The notes: generated by a model not told the origin, from the sequence alone. Counted from the first letter of the stretch, positions 19,855-28,878 are shown. The stretch: DNA of 64,000 nt from Polaromonas sp. OV174 (GCF_900112285.1 NZ_FOKZ01000011.1:89706-153705); one strand, 5' to 3'. Translations and numbers: made by a program.

Positions 19855-20352
19855 TTAGAACGGGATATCGTCATCCATATCGTCAAAACCGCTGGCTGCC
19901 CGGGGAGCCGGCGCCTGACGGGGTGCGGGCGCCGGCGCGCGAGGCGCCATGGGGGCTGCGGCCCGACGAGGCGCTTCGTAGCCACCGCCATCATCAGCAG
20001 CGGGGCCGCCCATGCCTTGGCGGCTGCCCAGCATCTGCATCTGGTCGGCACGGATTTCTGTGGTGTATTTCTCCACGCCGCTCTGGTCGGTCCACTTGCG
20101 GGTGCGCAGGCTGCCTTCGACATAGACCTGCGAACCCTTGCGCAGGTACTGGCCGACGATTTCAGCCAGCCGGCCGTTAAACACCACGCGGTGCCATTCG
20201 GTGGCTTCCTTCATTTCGCCGGTTTGCTTGTCCTTCCACTTGTCGGTGGTGGCAATGGTGACATTGGCGACCTGGTCGCCACTGGGAAAGCTGCGCATTT
20301 CCGGGTCTTTACCCAAATTGCCGACGATGATGACTTTGTTGACGGATGCCAT
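19855..20352 (-). CDS. ssb: Single-stranded DNA-binding protein
   Basis: Essential tetrameric ssDNA-binding protein of replication and repair. The start at 20352 ([20 protein letters not shown]) gives 165 residues: an OB fold to about residue 110 ([37 protein letters not shown]), a Pro/Ala/Arg-rich linker and the acidic tip DDDIPF that recruits repair partners. The AGGAG ribosome site lies nine bases before the ATG. A large transposon begins only 18 bases upstream of the ATG, so the gene's native promoter region, including the MFS gene that usually precedes it, has been displaced by 29.5 kb. Confidence 0.97.
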   Translation of the reverse strand: MASVNKVIIVGNLGKDPEMRSFPSGDQVANVTIATTDKWKDKQTGEMKEATEWHRVVFNGRLAEIVGQYLRKGSQVYVEGSLRTRKWTDQSGVEKYTTEIRADQMQMLGSRQGMGGPAADDGGGYEAPRRAAAPMAPRAPAPAPRQAPAPRAASGFDDMDDDIPF

Positions 20353-20364
20353 GACGATTCTCCT

Positions 20365-20370
20365 GAACTG
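20365..20370. repeat. Probable target-site duplication, ssb side
   Basis: GAACTG here is repeated at 49915-49920, immediately outside the other transposon end. Tn7-like elements duplicate 5 bases; six match here, so one base of the match may be chance. Confidence 0.65.
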
Positions 20371-20373
20371 TGT

Positions 20374-20480
20374 AAAGGCAATTAAGAATGCCGTGGAGAC
20401 AATTTGTTTACCGCCACAACATGAAAAAGACAATTAAGAATGCCGCCACGGGCAAAAAAGACCATTAAGCGTACCGTGGC
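20374..20480. repeat. Transposase-proximal end: four TnsB-site-like repeats
   Basis: Four copies of the motif: 20374-20393 (GGCAATTAAGAATGCCG), 20396-20415 (diverged, GAGACAATTTGTTTACCGCC), 20425-20450 (AGACAATTAAGAATGCCGCC) and 20455-20480 (AGACCATTAAGCGTACCGTG). Four densely packed sites at the tnsA end resemble the right end of Tn7. Confidence 0.8.
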
Positions 20481-20626
20481 GCGCGGGACCATACAAACGG
20501 ACTTGAAGGCCTGGATTGGTCGATTTTAGCGGAAAGCCTGCCTTAATCGGCCTCGATAGCGCCGTTCGGCTTAGCTCAGGAGGGCTCGCGCGCACCTTGC
20601 ACTGCCGGGCACTATATTGCATAGTT

Positions 20627-20977
20627 ATGCAAATGAAAGACGACGCTCGCATAACTTTGATCGTTTCTGCTCTGCGACGCCACATGGACCGCAACCAACT
20701 TTCGCAAGTCAAATTCGCTGCCGATGCGGGGGTAGATCAGTCTCAGTTGCCTCGAATCCTCGCGGGAAAGAGCAAACGCATCCGCAAGAATATGCAAATT
20801 CTTATGGAGCATGCGGGTGTCGGTTGGGATGTCGCCCGAGCCCGCCCCCCGGTTTCACACCACCCTCTCCTGTTCGCGGCAGTGAACGCCGCCTGGGACG
20901 GGTCCTCGAGGGGAGGGAACGCCTTGGCGAGGTTGATTGATGCTGCGGCCGAATTCCAGAAGGTACATGCGCGGTGA
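20627..20977 (+). CDS. Small helix-turn-helix-like protein at the head of the transposition operon
   Basis: A 116-residue protein starting MQMKDDARITLIVSALRR. Residues about 15-50 (MDRNQLSQVKFAADAGVDQSQLPRILAGKSKRI) look like an Xre/lambda-repressor-type helix-turn-helix. The rest, including a tail AALARLIDAAAEFQKV-like segment (seen as ALARLIDAAAEFQKV), is unassigned. Its stop codon overlaps the GTG start of tnsA (GTGA, 20974-20977), so it is translationally coupled to the transposase genes and could regulate them. No equivalent exists in classical Tn7. The start may alternatively be the ATG at 20633. Confidence 0.65.
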   Translation: MQMKDDARITLIVSALRRHMDRNQLSQVKFAADAGVDQSQLPRILAGKSKRIRKNMQILMEHAGVGWDVARARPPVSHHPLLFAAVNAAWDGSSRGGNALARLIDAAAEFQKVHAR

Positions 20978-21783
20978 AGTCTCGTCAGCCTCACGAAGCC
21001 GCGATCCGCAGGTTGATTCGGCAGAAGTATGGGCAAGGCGAGTTCGCTGGCTACAAGCCCTGGTTCTACGTGCGGGATGTGCCTTCCAAAGGCCGGTCAA
21101 CCATGGTGCACTCTTCAATCACGGGCCGGGTTCACCACTACCTGTCTGATGGCGAGGAAGGCATTCATTTGCTCGCTGAGTTCGCAACGGACACGGTAGA
21201 CATCCGGGAGCAGTACGCACTACTTCCTTGGGAAGAGACGCAAGAAATTGCCAAGCGTCTTGGCCTGATCCATCCCCGCATACCAAACACCGGGGTGCCG
21301 GCGGTCATGACCACCGACCTCGTCGTTTTCAAGCGGCACGAACTCGGCCTCCAGATCGTCCCAATCGCTGTCAAAACCGCTTCCGAACTAACGGGCGAAG
21401 GCAGTGATCGCGTGCACGAAAAATTGGTGATTGAACGCGAGTATTGGCGGGCCAGAGGTTTACGCAGATTGCTCATGACGGAGGACTCAGTACCGAAGTC
21501 GAAAATCCATAACTTGAGGTTTTTCCACCCGGGAATGAACAGCCGCGTTTCAGAACAAATCGATCTCGCTGCCTTTTGCGAGATGTTTCTTCAGATCTGG
21601 ACGCCCAAAGCGCCCCTGATTGACCTGTTGAAGGTTATAAGCTCCAAATTCGCCGTCAGCAATGACGTGTCGATCAAAGCACTTGGCTGTGCCATCTGGC
21701 GACGCGAGCTTCAAATCGATTTTTCGCATGCTGTGGATCATCGCAGGCCCCTGAAACTTATCGTGCAGGATGCCCATGTTTAA
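20974..21783 (+). CDS. tnsA: TnsA-like transposon endonuclease
   Basis: Expected to cut the 5' strands at the transposon ends, allowing cut-and-paste rather than replicative movement. 269 residues. Candidate catalytic residues with Tn7-like spacing are Glu69 (HLLAEFATD), Asp115 (VMTTDLVV) and Lys134 (IAVKTASEL); in the Tn7 protein these are Glu63, Asp114 and Lys132. The C-terminal part has the winged-helix character of the TnsA C domain. Starts with GTG overlapping the upstream small gene, and overlaps tnsB by 14 bases. Sequence is divergent from Tn7, so the call rests on motifs and position. Confidence 0.85.
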   Translation: MKSRQPHEAAIRRLIRQKYGQGEFAGYKPWFYVRDVPSKGRSTMVHSSITGRVHHYLSDGEEGIHLLAEFATDTVDIREQYALLPWEETQEIAKRLGLIHPRIPNTGVPAVMTTDLVVFKRHELGLQIVPIAVKTASELTGEGSDRVHEKLVIEREYWRARGLRRLLMTEDSVPKSKIHNLRFFHPGMNSRVSEQIDLAAFCEMFLQIWTPKAPLIDLLKVISSKFAVSNDVSIKALGCAIWRRELQIDFSHAVDHRRPLKLIVQDAHV

Positions 21784-23938
21784 GATTGGTCAAGTCTTCA
21801 ATCTAACGTCTCCTGTAAGCAAAGCAACTGGGCTCGTTCGAGTCGTGGGCGCAGATGTGAGGCTGGGAGTTGCGCTGGTTCTCCTCGATAAAGCCCGCGC
21901 CAGTGACCCGATCACCGTCAAATACGACAGGTGGATCGACTTGGTCGAGGTCGGGTCAGCAAGCGCTGCTCCAGATCCCTACATAGGTCTGACCAAACCG
22001 CCGCAATTGAGCGATCCAGTCAAAAAACGGATGACGCTTGTGGAATCCGCGGTTGCGGAGCTTCTAAACGTACGGGAACTGATTTTCTTTCCGAGCCGCG
22101 GCAACGAACTCTTCGAGAAGTTATCGATAAAAAGCGACGTCAGCAAAGACACCGTGCGCCGGTGGTGGAACGAATACCTGCGCTGTGGCACAACCGCAGC
22201 GATGTGCCGCACGTACACAAGGAATTCGACCCAAGATACCGCGGGAGGAAAGCGCGGCCGAAAGCCGCATGACCCCGCCTACAACAGCGGCGTCGCCCGG
22301 CACAACGTTCAAGAGACGCTCGAGTCCTGTTACGTCGCACTCGTCGTTACGCGGAAATTGAGTTTGTGGAGCGCCTATTCCGAGATGCTGCAAACTAAGT
22401 TCGACATTCCCGAAGAAATTTTCAGTCGAGCTGGAAAAGGTCTCCTTCGAACCCCTGAACTGATTGCAAAGTATCCGCACCCATCATTTCGACAGTTCGA
22501 TTACGCGGGCCGTGTCTACTGGAAAAAGCACCCGCCCGCCGACAAACCACCTGCACGAGGTAGCCGGGGAAAGGTCGTGGATGAAGCCTTCGCACCCGGT
22601 GATTTTGAAATCGACGGTACAAAAATACAAATTCAGTTGGTGTCTCGATACACGCGATCGCAGCTGGTTGGTGTGCCATGCGTTTACCTGATCATTGACA
22701 AGTTTTCTACAGCCATCTGCGGATACGCCATCTCACTAGACAATTTTAGTTGGGCGGCCGCAGCGCTCGCATTGGACAACTGCTTCTCGGACAAAGAAGC
22801 GATATTTTCTCGCTTGGGCCTTTCCTACATTTCATCGGATTGGCCGGTTAATCATCTGCCCAGATCACTGACGGCAGACCGCGCCGAGTTGGTGAGCGAC
22901 ATGGGTCAGCGATTTCCCATCTCAGGCATCCCGGTCAAAGTTACGCCCTCAATGTGTCCGATTGCCAAAGGCACCGTTGAAGGAACGCACTCCCACGTCA
23001 AACATTTTAAGAAAGATGAAATAGATCTGCCGGGTCTTTTTGTGAAATTCAGGCAACGGAGGGAGGCTGATGGGAAAAAAGATGCTGCTCTAACCCTTGA
23101 GGAATTTGAGTTCATTTTGGTTGAGATCATCATGAGCCTCAATCGAAGTCCAGTGCGGTCGGGGCGCTTGCCATTGGAGGTACTCGACGCTGACCGTGAG
23201 GCCGTGACCCGTATAGGACTTTACGCGTGGGGGCTCGAAAACCGCCCAGGATTCACCCGCGAAGTACCACCGAATTTCGCGCACGATTTTCTTTTGACCC
23301 ACGGTACGGGATCGTCGCACAAGCTTGGCATTTTGTACGACGGCGAAATCTACAGATCAGATGTCCTGCAGACCAGCGCTTGGGTTGCGGCAGTGAGCAA
23401 AGGCACGGTGAAAATCGACGTTGTCTATCACAACAACAACGGCGGAGTGATTTACTTCAAGCACGCCGACAACTGGCAGACGGCGTACCTTTACAGCATT
23501 GACTTCCCTCACGGTGAAGAGGCCGCGAGTCACGGAATTTCATTTTCAGAACTTAAAGAGATCCGAGGCAGCAAGAAACGAGCAATCGACCAAGCAAACC
23601 TTGATCGTCAAAGAATCGACAAGCCCAAGCTGGCACAAATTCAGCACATCACCAAGGAAGCTCGCAGCGCTCGCCGGGCCTCTGACCGAATCAACAAAGA
23701 GGCCAAGATTGTGCCGTTGCCGACCATCGAGGCCAGACGTATTGAGCGCACTGCCAACCGCGCTGCCGAATCGGCCGCTTTTTCCGCGGCGGTCATCGCG
23801 CCCCTCACTGTCGTTGGGTCCGCCACCACGAAAGACGAATCGTCCAGGTCGGCCGGCACCCAAAAAACGAAGGCTCCGGAAATCAGGCCAGCAAACCCAG
23901 ATGCCTTTACGGTCATGGATTTGTGGGACGAAGAGTAA
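21770..23938 (+). CDS. tnsB: TnsB/TniA-like DDE transposase
   Basis: Catalytic transposase that binds the end repeats and joins 3' ends to target DNA. 722 residues: an N-terminal helix-turn-helix region, then an RNase-H-like core with Asp282 (DFEIDGTKI), Asp370 (SLTADRAEL) and Glu404 (KGTVEGTHSH), a D-34-E spacing, and a Mu-type C-terminal barrel (ILYDGEIYRSDVL, YHNNNGGVIYF). A basic C-terminal tail follows (residues 590-700), probably the contact for TnsC. The start is the ATG at 21770 or 21776, inside the tnsA reading frame. Confidence 0.92.
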   Translation: MPMFKIGQVFNLTSPVSKATGLVRVVGADVRLGVALVLLDKARASDPITVKYDRWIDLVEVGSASAAPDPYIGLTKPPQLSDPVKKRMTLVESAVAELLNVRELIFFPSRGNELFEKLSIKSDVSKDTVRRWWNEYLRCGTTAAMCRTYTRNSTQDTAGGKRGRKPHDPAYNSGVARHNVQETLESCYVALVVTRKLSLWSAYSEMLQTKFDIPEEIFSRAGKGLLRTPELIAKYPHPSFRQFDYAGRVYWKKHPPADKPPARGSRGKVVDEAFAPGDFEIDGTKIQIQLVSRYTRSQLVGVPCVYLIIDKFSTAICGYAISLDNFSWAAAALALDNCFSDKEAIFSRLGLSYISSDWPVNHLPRSLTADRAELVSDMGQRFPISGIPVKVTPSMCPIAKGTVEGTHSHVKHFKKDEIDLPGLFVKFRQRREADGKKDAALTLEEFEFILVEIIMSLNRSPVRSGRLPLEVLDADREAVTRIGLYAWGLENRPGFTREVPPNFAHDFLLTHGTGSSHKLGILYDGEIYRSDVLQTSAWVAAVSKGTVKIDVVYHNNNGGVIYFKHADNWQTAYLYSIDFPHGEEAASHGISFSELKEIRGSKKRAIDQANLDRQRIDKPKLAQIQHITKEARSARRASDRINKEAKIVPLPTIEARRIERTANRAAESAAFSAAVIAPLTVVGSATTKDESSRSAGTQKTKAPEIRPANPDAFTVMDLWDEE

Positions 23939-23954
23939 TTAAAGCGAGTTGACG

Positions 23955-25340
23955 ATGTACACAAGCTATGAGCGTGCCACGTACCGAGCGAACCCTCTCA
24001 TCAGTGCTTTGCGGCCAATCCCTGACTCCGACAGGGCTGCAGCCAAAAGGCTGATTTTGAAGCCTAAGTTCGACGAGAGTGAGCGGGAGCATGACACCCA
24101 GCTGAGGATCGGCTACCTCACCCAGCTTAGAAACTTCTTCGTGCCCTCGCTGGAGCACCTCGACGTTTACCAGACGCTCGCAGCCGAGATCATGGCCGGT
24201 TACGAGACTCGCAACCCCCTTACTCCTGAAGGTCAAGCGATGCTGTACGGAACTGCGGCTCCTGGGCACTCGGCGCAGTCCTCTGCGCGTATCTCGGTGG
24301 TCACCGGTCTTTCGGGCATGGGCAAATCGGCACTGGTGTCGCGCATCCTTGCTGCCATTGGCGAGTTGACAATCCGGCACACGTCGTTTCAGGGCATCCC
24401 TTTTCCAGAAACGCAGCTGCTTTACCTCCGAAGAAACATACCCCACCGCTGCACACCCAAAGATCTGTGCGCTTCGTTTGGCAGTGCAGCCGACCTCGCA
24501 CTCGCGATTCCGAAGTACGCGTCGATGTTTGCACGCGGCAACGCCAACACACGTCAGTTGCTTCAAGCACTTCGTACCATCATCGTAAATCACCACGTGG
24601 GCTGCCTCATACTCGATGAATTCCAGAATTTGAGACTCGTCGGAATCGGCGCAGATGCAGTTATTTCGATGCTCATCAATTTGTGCGACGAATTTCAGAT
24701 CCCTATCTTCATCGTCGGCACGTACGCAACCTTCGACCTGGCACAACGCAGCCCGGACCTTGCACGTCGCATCGGCCATCGGTTCTACGACATGGCAAGA
24801 CCGAAAAGCGCAGACAGTCAATCTTGGCAAGACCTCTGTGCCACGGTCTGGAAAAACCAATGGGTGAAGGACCCGAAACCATTCGATAGCAAGTATTCGG
24901 ACGCACTCTATCAATGCAGCCAGGGAGTCACGGGCATCATGCTGTCCATTTTCGAAGCGGCACAGATCATCGCCATGCGCGACAAAGGCGATGACCGCGA
25001 AAGCGTGACTGAGAAGACCATCGCTCAGGCTTACGAGCAGCGTGGCAAAGCGGTGCGTCCTTTGATCGAAATCCTCAAGGCCAACGATCCTCGGCTGGTG
25101 TCCAACTACGAGGCGCTGTACGCCATGAACCTGAACCCGACTGCATCCCAGGACGTCACCCCGCGGCGTGTAAGCATCCCGAAGCTTGGTGGCATTGACG
25201 TCGCCCAGCTTGACCCAACGGTGCCTAAGCGCCGGGCTCGGTCGGGCGCTGACAAAGCAGCCGCTGCGCCAGACTCGATTGGCGGTCGCGTTGTCGACGA
25301 CGTCGCAACGCCGACTGAAGTGCTCGACGCCCTCGGCTGA
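23955..25340 (+). CDS. tnsC: TnsC/TniB-like AAA+ ATPase
   Basis: ATP-dependent regulator that links target selection to the transposase. From the ATG at 23955 about 461 residues (a TTG at 23949 is possible). Walker A is GLSGMGKSALV (about residues 118-128) and Walker B CLILDEFQNL (about 217-226), followed by a sensor-like FIVGTYATFDL. The last 70 residues are Pro/Ala/Arg-rich and probably flexible. It lies 16 bases past tnsB and 13 bases before tniQ. Confidence 0.92.
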   Translation: MYTSYERATYRANPLISALRPIPDSDRAAAKRLILKPKFDESEREHDTQLRIGYLTQLRNFFVPSLEHLDVYQTLAAEIMAGYETRNPLTPEGQAMLYGTAAPGHSAQSSARISVVTGLSGMGKSALVSRILAAIGELTIRHTSFQGIPFPETQLLYLRRNIPHRCTPKDLCASFGSAADLALAIPKYASMFARGNANTRQLLQALRTIIVNHHVGCLILDEFQNLRLVGIGADAVISMLINLCDEFQIPIFIVGTYATFDLAQRSPDLARRIGHRFYDMARPKSADSQSWQDLCATVWKNQWVKDPKPFDSKYSDALYQCSQGVTGIMLSIFEAAQIIAMRDKGDDRESVTEKTIAQAYEQRGKAVRPLIEILKANDPRLVSNYEALYAMNLNPTASQDVTPRRVSIPKLGGIDVAQLDPTVPKRRARSGADKAAAAPDSIGGRVVDDVATPTEVLDALG

Positions 25341-25353
25341 TCAGGCGCTCGCA

Positions 25354-27312
25354 ATGAAGAAGCTTTCGCCTGTTGCTCATCGAAGATTGGACTTTTTCCC
25401 AACGCCGGTTCCAGATGAATCGGTGACGTCCGTCCTGTCGCGGTATGTGGCCCGTTCGCCGGGAGGCGCGCGAAACGTTCTCAGATCACTCGGCTTGCCA
25501 AATCTGCGGCCCGACAATCCGATGCCGCCGATAGCCCCCTTTCTTTCCTTGCTCCCCCTTGGGCACCCATGGGTCAGCGTGCGTGATGTGCTTGCAACTC
25601 ACACAATAGTCCCTTCCCTGCTCTTCTTTACGGCGACCGATGCCCGGGAGAAGGTTCTTTCCAAGCTTGCGGTTGCGGCACGAAACGACCCTTTCCTGAT
25701 GCTTGGACTGGCGTTGAGAAAAGACTTTTCGGCGATGCGAATGGGGCTGAAGTATTGCCCGGACTGCGTCCGCGATTCGCTTGCGAAGAACGGCTTTGGC
25801 TGCTATCTGCGTCATCACCAGCTTCCGTACGTCCTGGTTTGTGAAATCCATGAGCGGCCCTTGGTCGCCGGCTGCAAGGTTTGCGGCCATGGGGATCCAC
25901 AGAAGGGGGCATGGCACATGGCCTCCCGCTGCGATTGCCAGCAACCTACGCCCTACCTGACCGTGCCTGAGGGGGGGGTGCCTGACGACTGCTTGCAAAG
26001 CCTTGTGTGGATCGCGAAACAGTCTGGAACGACCATGCGTGCATCGACGCCGCCCGCGAACCCTGTGATTGCCCTTCGGGAGCGCCTCAGGGCGACAGGC
26101 TTTGGCGGTGCAAGGTCCGGCCTTTCAGTAAAACTGCTTTCCGACGGGCTGAGGTCTCGCTTTGGGACAACAGCGCTGAAACTACTGGGCGCCGCGGACT
26201 CAGACGAGGAACTTCTACGGTGGACGTCGAGAATCCTGGGCATCAACAACGGCAGCACAATCAAGGACGTGGGCCGGCTGCTTTGCTTGACCGGGCTGTG
26301 CTGTTCAAGCGTCAGCAATCTGGAAACCGAACTCGATTCCGGGTCGCATTCTGCGTTGGTCAAACAAGCTGAACCCAAAGGCTACTCTGCCCCCCCCCTG
26401 CTCCGTCGCGAATCAACAAGTGCAGAGGTCGTCAGGAGAACGCTCGAGGAGTCGCGCCATCGCATCAGCAGGGCGGCGGCCCGACTTGGGGTGTCGCCTG
26501 CGACACTTGCGACCGACGCCGTGCGGCACGGCATCCGCGTTCCGCTGCAAGCGTCCCTGTGTGCGAAATTGGGGGCTTCGAAACTGGACCAGATCAGGCA
26601 GCGTCTTCGGGCAGGTGTTCCGAAAAAGACCATCGAAATGGACCTCAACATTTCCGATTGGACTCGGCGACTCATCGAGCTGGATGATTTGTCGCTGATC
26701 GACCAGCATCGGCAATCTACGGTTGATTCTCTCCGCAAGCGTCATCGAAGCGCGATCGAAGCTTTCATGGCGGTTAACCGCGATGCTGGGCGATGGGATG
26801 TGGCACAACAATTCGCCGGCCCATATGACTGGCTCTATACATTTGACGGCGTTTGGCTCTCGGAAACCGTCCAGCGAAAGCCCCTCCCCTCGCAGCGGTC
26901 GACGCGCGCCATTCGAGGAGACTGGCCGGCGATCGATCAAAACCTCAGCATTCGTGCTGAAGATTTCGTGGCCGGCTGTCGAGCATCTGACGTCAGGCCT
27001 CAACGCATCACGAAATACCGCATCCTCAAGGGCATCGGCTTTCTGCAAATGTTAACGGCGGACAAGGTGGCCCGTTTGCCTCAGCTGGTCGAGACCCTTG
27101 ATAGGCTGGTCGACTCCGACGACTCGTACATCGAGCGGCGGTTGCAATGGGCGATGGCGGGATACCGAAGAACCGGACACGAGCTGTCGATGAATCGGTT
27201 TCGTCGTCTGATTGCATGGGGCGCGCCCACAGTTTCCGCGCACCGAGATCGGATCATGAAACTCGCCGTGGAACTTGGCGTCCCGGTGGACGTGCGTTCA
27301 TTGTTCGCTTAG
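25354..27312 (+). CDS. tniQ: TniQ/TnsD-like target-selection protein
   Basis: Target-site selector. 652 residues from the ATG at 25354, a length closer to Tn7 TnsD than to the short TniQ of Tn5053-type elements. The TniQ zinc-binding region is plain: YCPDCVRDS, HHQLPYVLVCEIHERPLVAGCKVCG, with Cys135, Cys138, Cys163, His166, Cys174 and Cys177. The C-terminal half contains helix-turn-helix-like stretches (RISRAAARLGVSPATLATDAV and a repeat-like stretch further on), suited to reading a specific attachment sequence. It is the last gene of the four-gene transposition operon. Confidence 0.9.
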   Translation: MKKLSPVAHRRLDFFPTPVPDESVTSVLSRYVARSPGGARNVLRSLGLPNLRPDNPMPPIAPFLSLLPLGHPWVSVRDVLATHTIVPSLLFFTATDAREKVLSKLAVAARNDPFLMLGLALRKDFSAMRMGLKYCPDCVRDSLAKNGFGCYLRHHQLPYVLVCEIHERPLVAGCKVCGHGDPQKGAWHMASRCDCQQPTPYLTVPEGGVPDDCLQSLVWIAKQSGTTMRASTPPANPVIALRERLRATGFGGARSGLSVKLLSDGLRSRFGTTALKLLGAADSDEELLRWTSRILGINNGSTIKDVGRLLCLTGLCCSSVSNLETELDSGSHSALVKQAEPKGYSAPPLLRRESTSAEVVRRTLEESRHRISRAAARLGVSPATLATDAVRHGIRVPLQASLCAKLGASKLDQIRQRLRAGVPKKTIEMDLNISDWTRRLIELDDLSLIDQHRQSTVDSLRKRHRSAIEAFMAVNRDAGRWDVAQQFAGPYDWLYTFDGVWLSETVQRKPLPSQRSTRAIRGDWPAIDQNLSIRAEDFVAGCRASDVRPQRITKYRILKGIGFLQMLTADKVARLPQLVETLDRLVDSDDSYIERRLQWAMAGYRRTGHELSMNRFRRLIAWGAPTVSAHRDRIMKLAVELGVPVDVRSLFA

Positions 27313-27367
27313 AAAAAACCCAGCGCTTCTACGTGGGAAGGCTTCAAGGGCCTGTTCCACTACGAGC

Positions 27368-27727
27368 GTCAACCGCCATGACTCGGTGGTCTTCGAGGCG
27401 TTGATCGATGCCCTGCCTGCCGTGGGCGGCAAGCCAGGCCGGCCGCACCGCTGGCCCGGCAAGCTGCATGCGGACAAGGGCTACGACTTCGCACGGTGCC
27501 GCGCTCACCTCAAGCGCCGCGGTATTCAGGATCGTATCGCCCGTAGGGGCATCGAGCGCAATGACCGGCTCGGGCGGCATCGGTGGGTGGTTGAACGCAC
27601 TCACGCTTGGCTGACAGCCTTCGGCAAGCTGCGTACCCGCTTTGAGCGCCGCATCGACATTCATACGGCTCTGCTTTCCCTAGCTTGTTGCGTCATCTGC
27701 GTCCGAAGGCTTTTGCCGTTTTGTTAG
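27368..27727 (+). pseudogene. IS5-family transposase, C-terminal remnant
   Basis: Only the last roughly 120 residues of an IS5-group DDE transposase remain: VNRHDSVVFEALIDAL, then KLHADKGYDFARCRAHLKRRG, RIARRGIERNDRLGRHRW and VVERTHAWL with the catalytic Glu. The N-terminal half is missing, and the frame upstream (27313-27367) belongs to the sequence after tniQ. This is debris from an insertion just inside the transposon's cargo region. Confidence 0.85.
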
Positions 27728-27781
27728 CTGCTCTAAACGACAAGTTGGGAGAGAGCCCGGTGGCGTGGGCGTGAAAAGCTC

Positions 27782-28348
27782 TTAACCCGTTTTGGAACGC
27801 GCATGTACCAGCGCCGCAGCCTTCACATCCATGTATGCCGCCCGCAGTGCTAATGCATCGGCCAACGCATGGTGACGCTTGAGCCCACGACCACCGCGCT
27901 TCCCGAGTTCCCGAAAACATTCCTCCGCAGCCAGCTCGCCGTCGATAGTGCCGGTGATGGAATTCACATTCACAGGAATGACGGCATCCCGCACTTGGTC
28001 CCAAATTCCCGATTCCCGAACTGCGCATTCCAACAATTCGTAGTCCGTCGAGTAGTCAAATGCGACCTCCACTTTCGTGCCGGCCTCAGCAGCCAAACCG
28101 ATAAGCCATTCCCCGGCCCGCCGTCCCATCTCCCACTCGGTGCCAGAGGAACCCGGCACCAGTCCCCACTGATCAAGCACGCAGCCGTGGCGCACGAAGT
28201 CTGTTGATGCTTTGACGCGAGCTTTTCCAATGCTTGTGGTGAGATCCAATTCAGCGTACAGCTCGCGGCCATCGAGTGCAGCAAGTCCAAGACTGAGCAA
28301 TTGCGGTTGCAGGAGATCCGTGAATTCGGTGTCGAGAAAAACTATCAT
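27782..28348 (-). CDS. DEDDh-type 3'-5' exonuclease
   Basis: A 188-residue protein starting MIVFLDTEFTDL, where Asp and Glu of the first motif are visible. STDYELLECAV supplies the second aspartate and HHALADALALR the HxAxD third motif. This is the RNase T / DNA polymerase III epsilon fold, acting on the 3' ends of RNA or DNA; the closest small stand-alone relatives are annotated 3'-5' exoribonucleases. It stands alone between an IS5 remnant and a tandem repeat, with no evident operon, and is transposon cargo. Substrate unknown. Confidence 0.82.
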   Translation of the reverse strand: MIVFLDTEFTDLLQPQLLSLGLAALDGRELYAELDLTTSIGKARVKASTDFVRHGCVLDQWGLVPGSSGTEWEMGRRAGEWLIGLAAEAGTKVEVAFDYSTDYELLECAVRESGIWDQVRDAVIPVNVNSITGTIDGELAAEECFRELGKRGGRGLKRHHALADALALRAAYMDVKAAALVHARSKTG

Positions 28349-28664
28349 GATGGCTGTTGTATCACGCCGGTCATGAGGAAGCACCTCCTATGGCCATCAC
28401 TCACAGCAGCATGCCCGGAATCTGCACCGAGGCCACCCGAAAGACTGCATGGTCGAGATGCGCACTAGCCGAAGGCCGTATCCCATGCCACGCACACTGA
28501 CGCGGCTGCATGGCCGGTCTGGTCGGTGGCCCAAAGGAAAGTATGGAAAGTATGGAAAGTATGGAAAGTATGGAAAGTATGGAAAGTATGGAAAGTATGG
28601 AAAGACTCTACCCGCGCGGCGGATCAGAGTAAGCACGTGGCGATCCCATGTTGACCGTTGCCGG
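28349..28664. other. Intergenic cargo DNA containing a tandem repeat
   Basis: About 315 bases with no supported gene. Its main feature is the 9-base tandem repeat at 28536-28606. The repeat opens frames on both strands (Gly-Lys-Tyr on plus, Phe-Pro-Tyr on minus), which I regard as by-products. Confidence 0.6.
28536..28606. repeat. 9-bp tandem repeat, about 7.9 copies
   Basis: Seven perfect head-to-tail units of GGAAAGTAT (28536-28598) followed by a partial eighth, GGAAAGAC. No unit differs from the others, suggesting recent expansion by replication slippage. Confidence 0.95.
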
Positions 28665-28878
28665 TCACCCGGTTATTGATCGGGCGCTCTCAGCCTGCCA
28701 ACGATGCGGCAGCAACTCCCCGACCCGGCTGGCCTTGTGCGTTGGCAGCCGCGTGAGCACATCCTTGAGGTAGGCATAGGGGTCATGCCCATTCATCCGG
28801 GCCGACTGCACCAGGCTCATCACCGCCGCCGCTCGCTGGCCCGCGCGCAAGCTGCCGGCGAACAGCCAGTTGTTTCTA
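28665..28878 (-). pseudogene. IS66 transposase, C-terminal fragment cut off by RIT insertion
   Basis: Reads NNWLFAGSLRAGQRAAAVM, SLVQSARMNGHDPYAYLKDV and LTRLPTHKASRVGELLPHRW, the standard IS66 TnpC terminus. The rest of the same gene, ending IRPIAIGR, lies at 32346-33661 in the same orientation. The two halves would join at the expected position (IAIGR-NNWLFAG) if the RIT element and a short extra stretch (28875-28898) were removed. Confidence 0.92.

Noticed and set aside
28397..28679. Open frames on both strands with Phe-Pro-Tyr or Gly-Lys-Tyr repeats
   Set aside because: Created by the 9-base tandem repeat, with no ribosome site or conserved sequence on either side.
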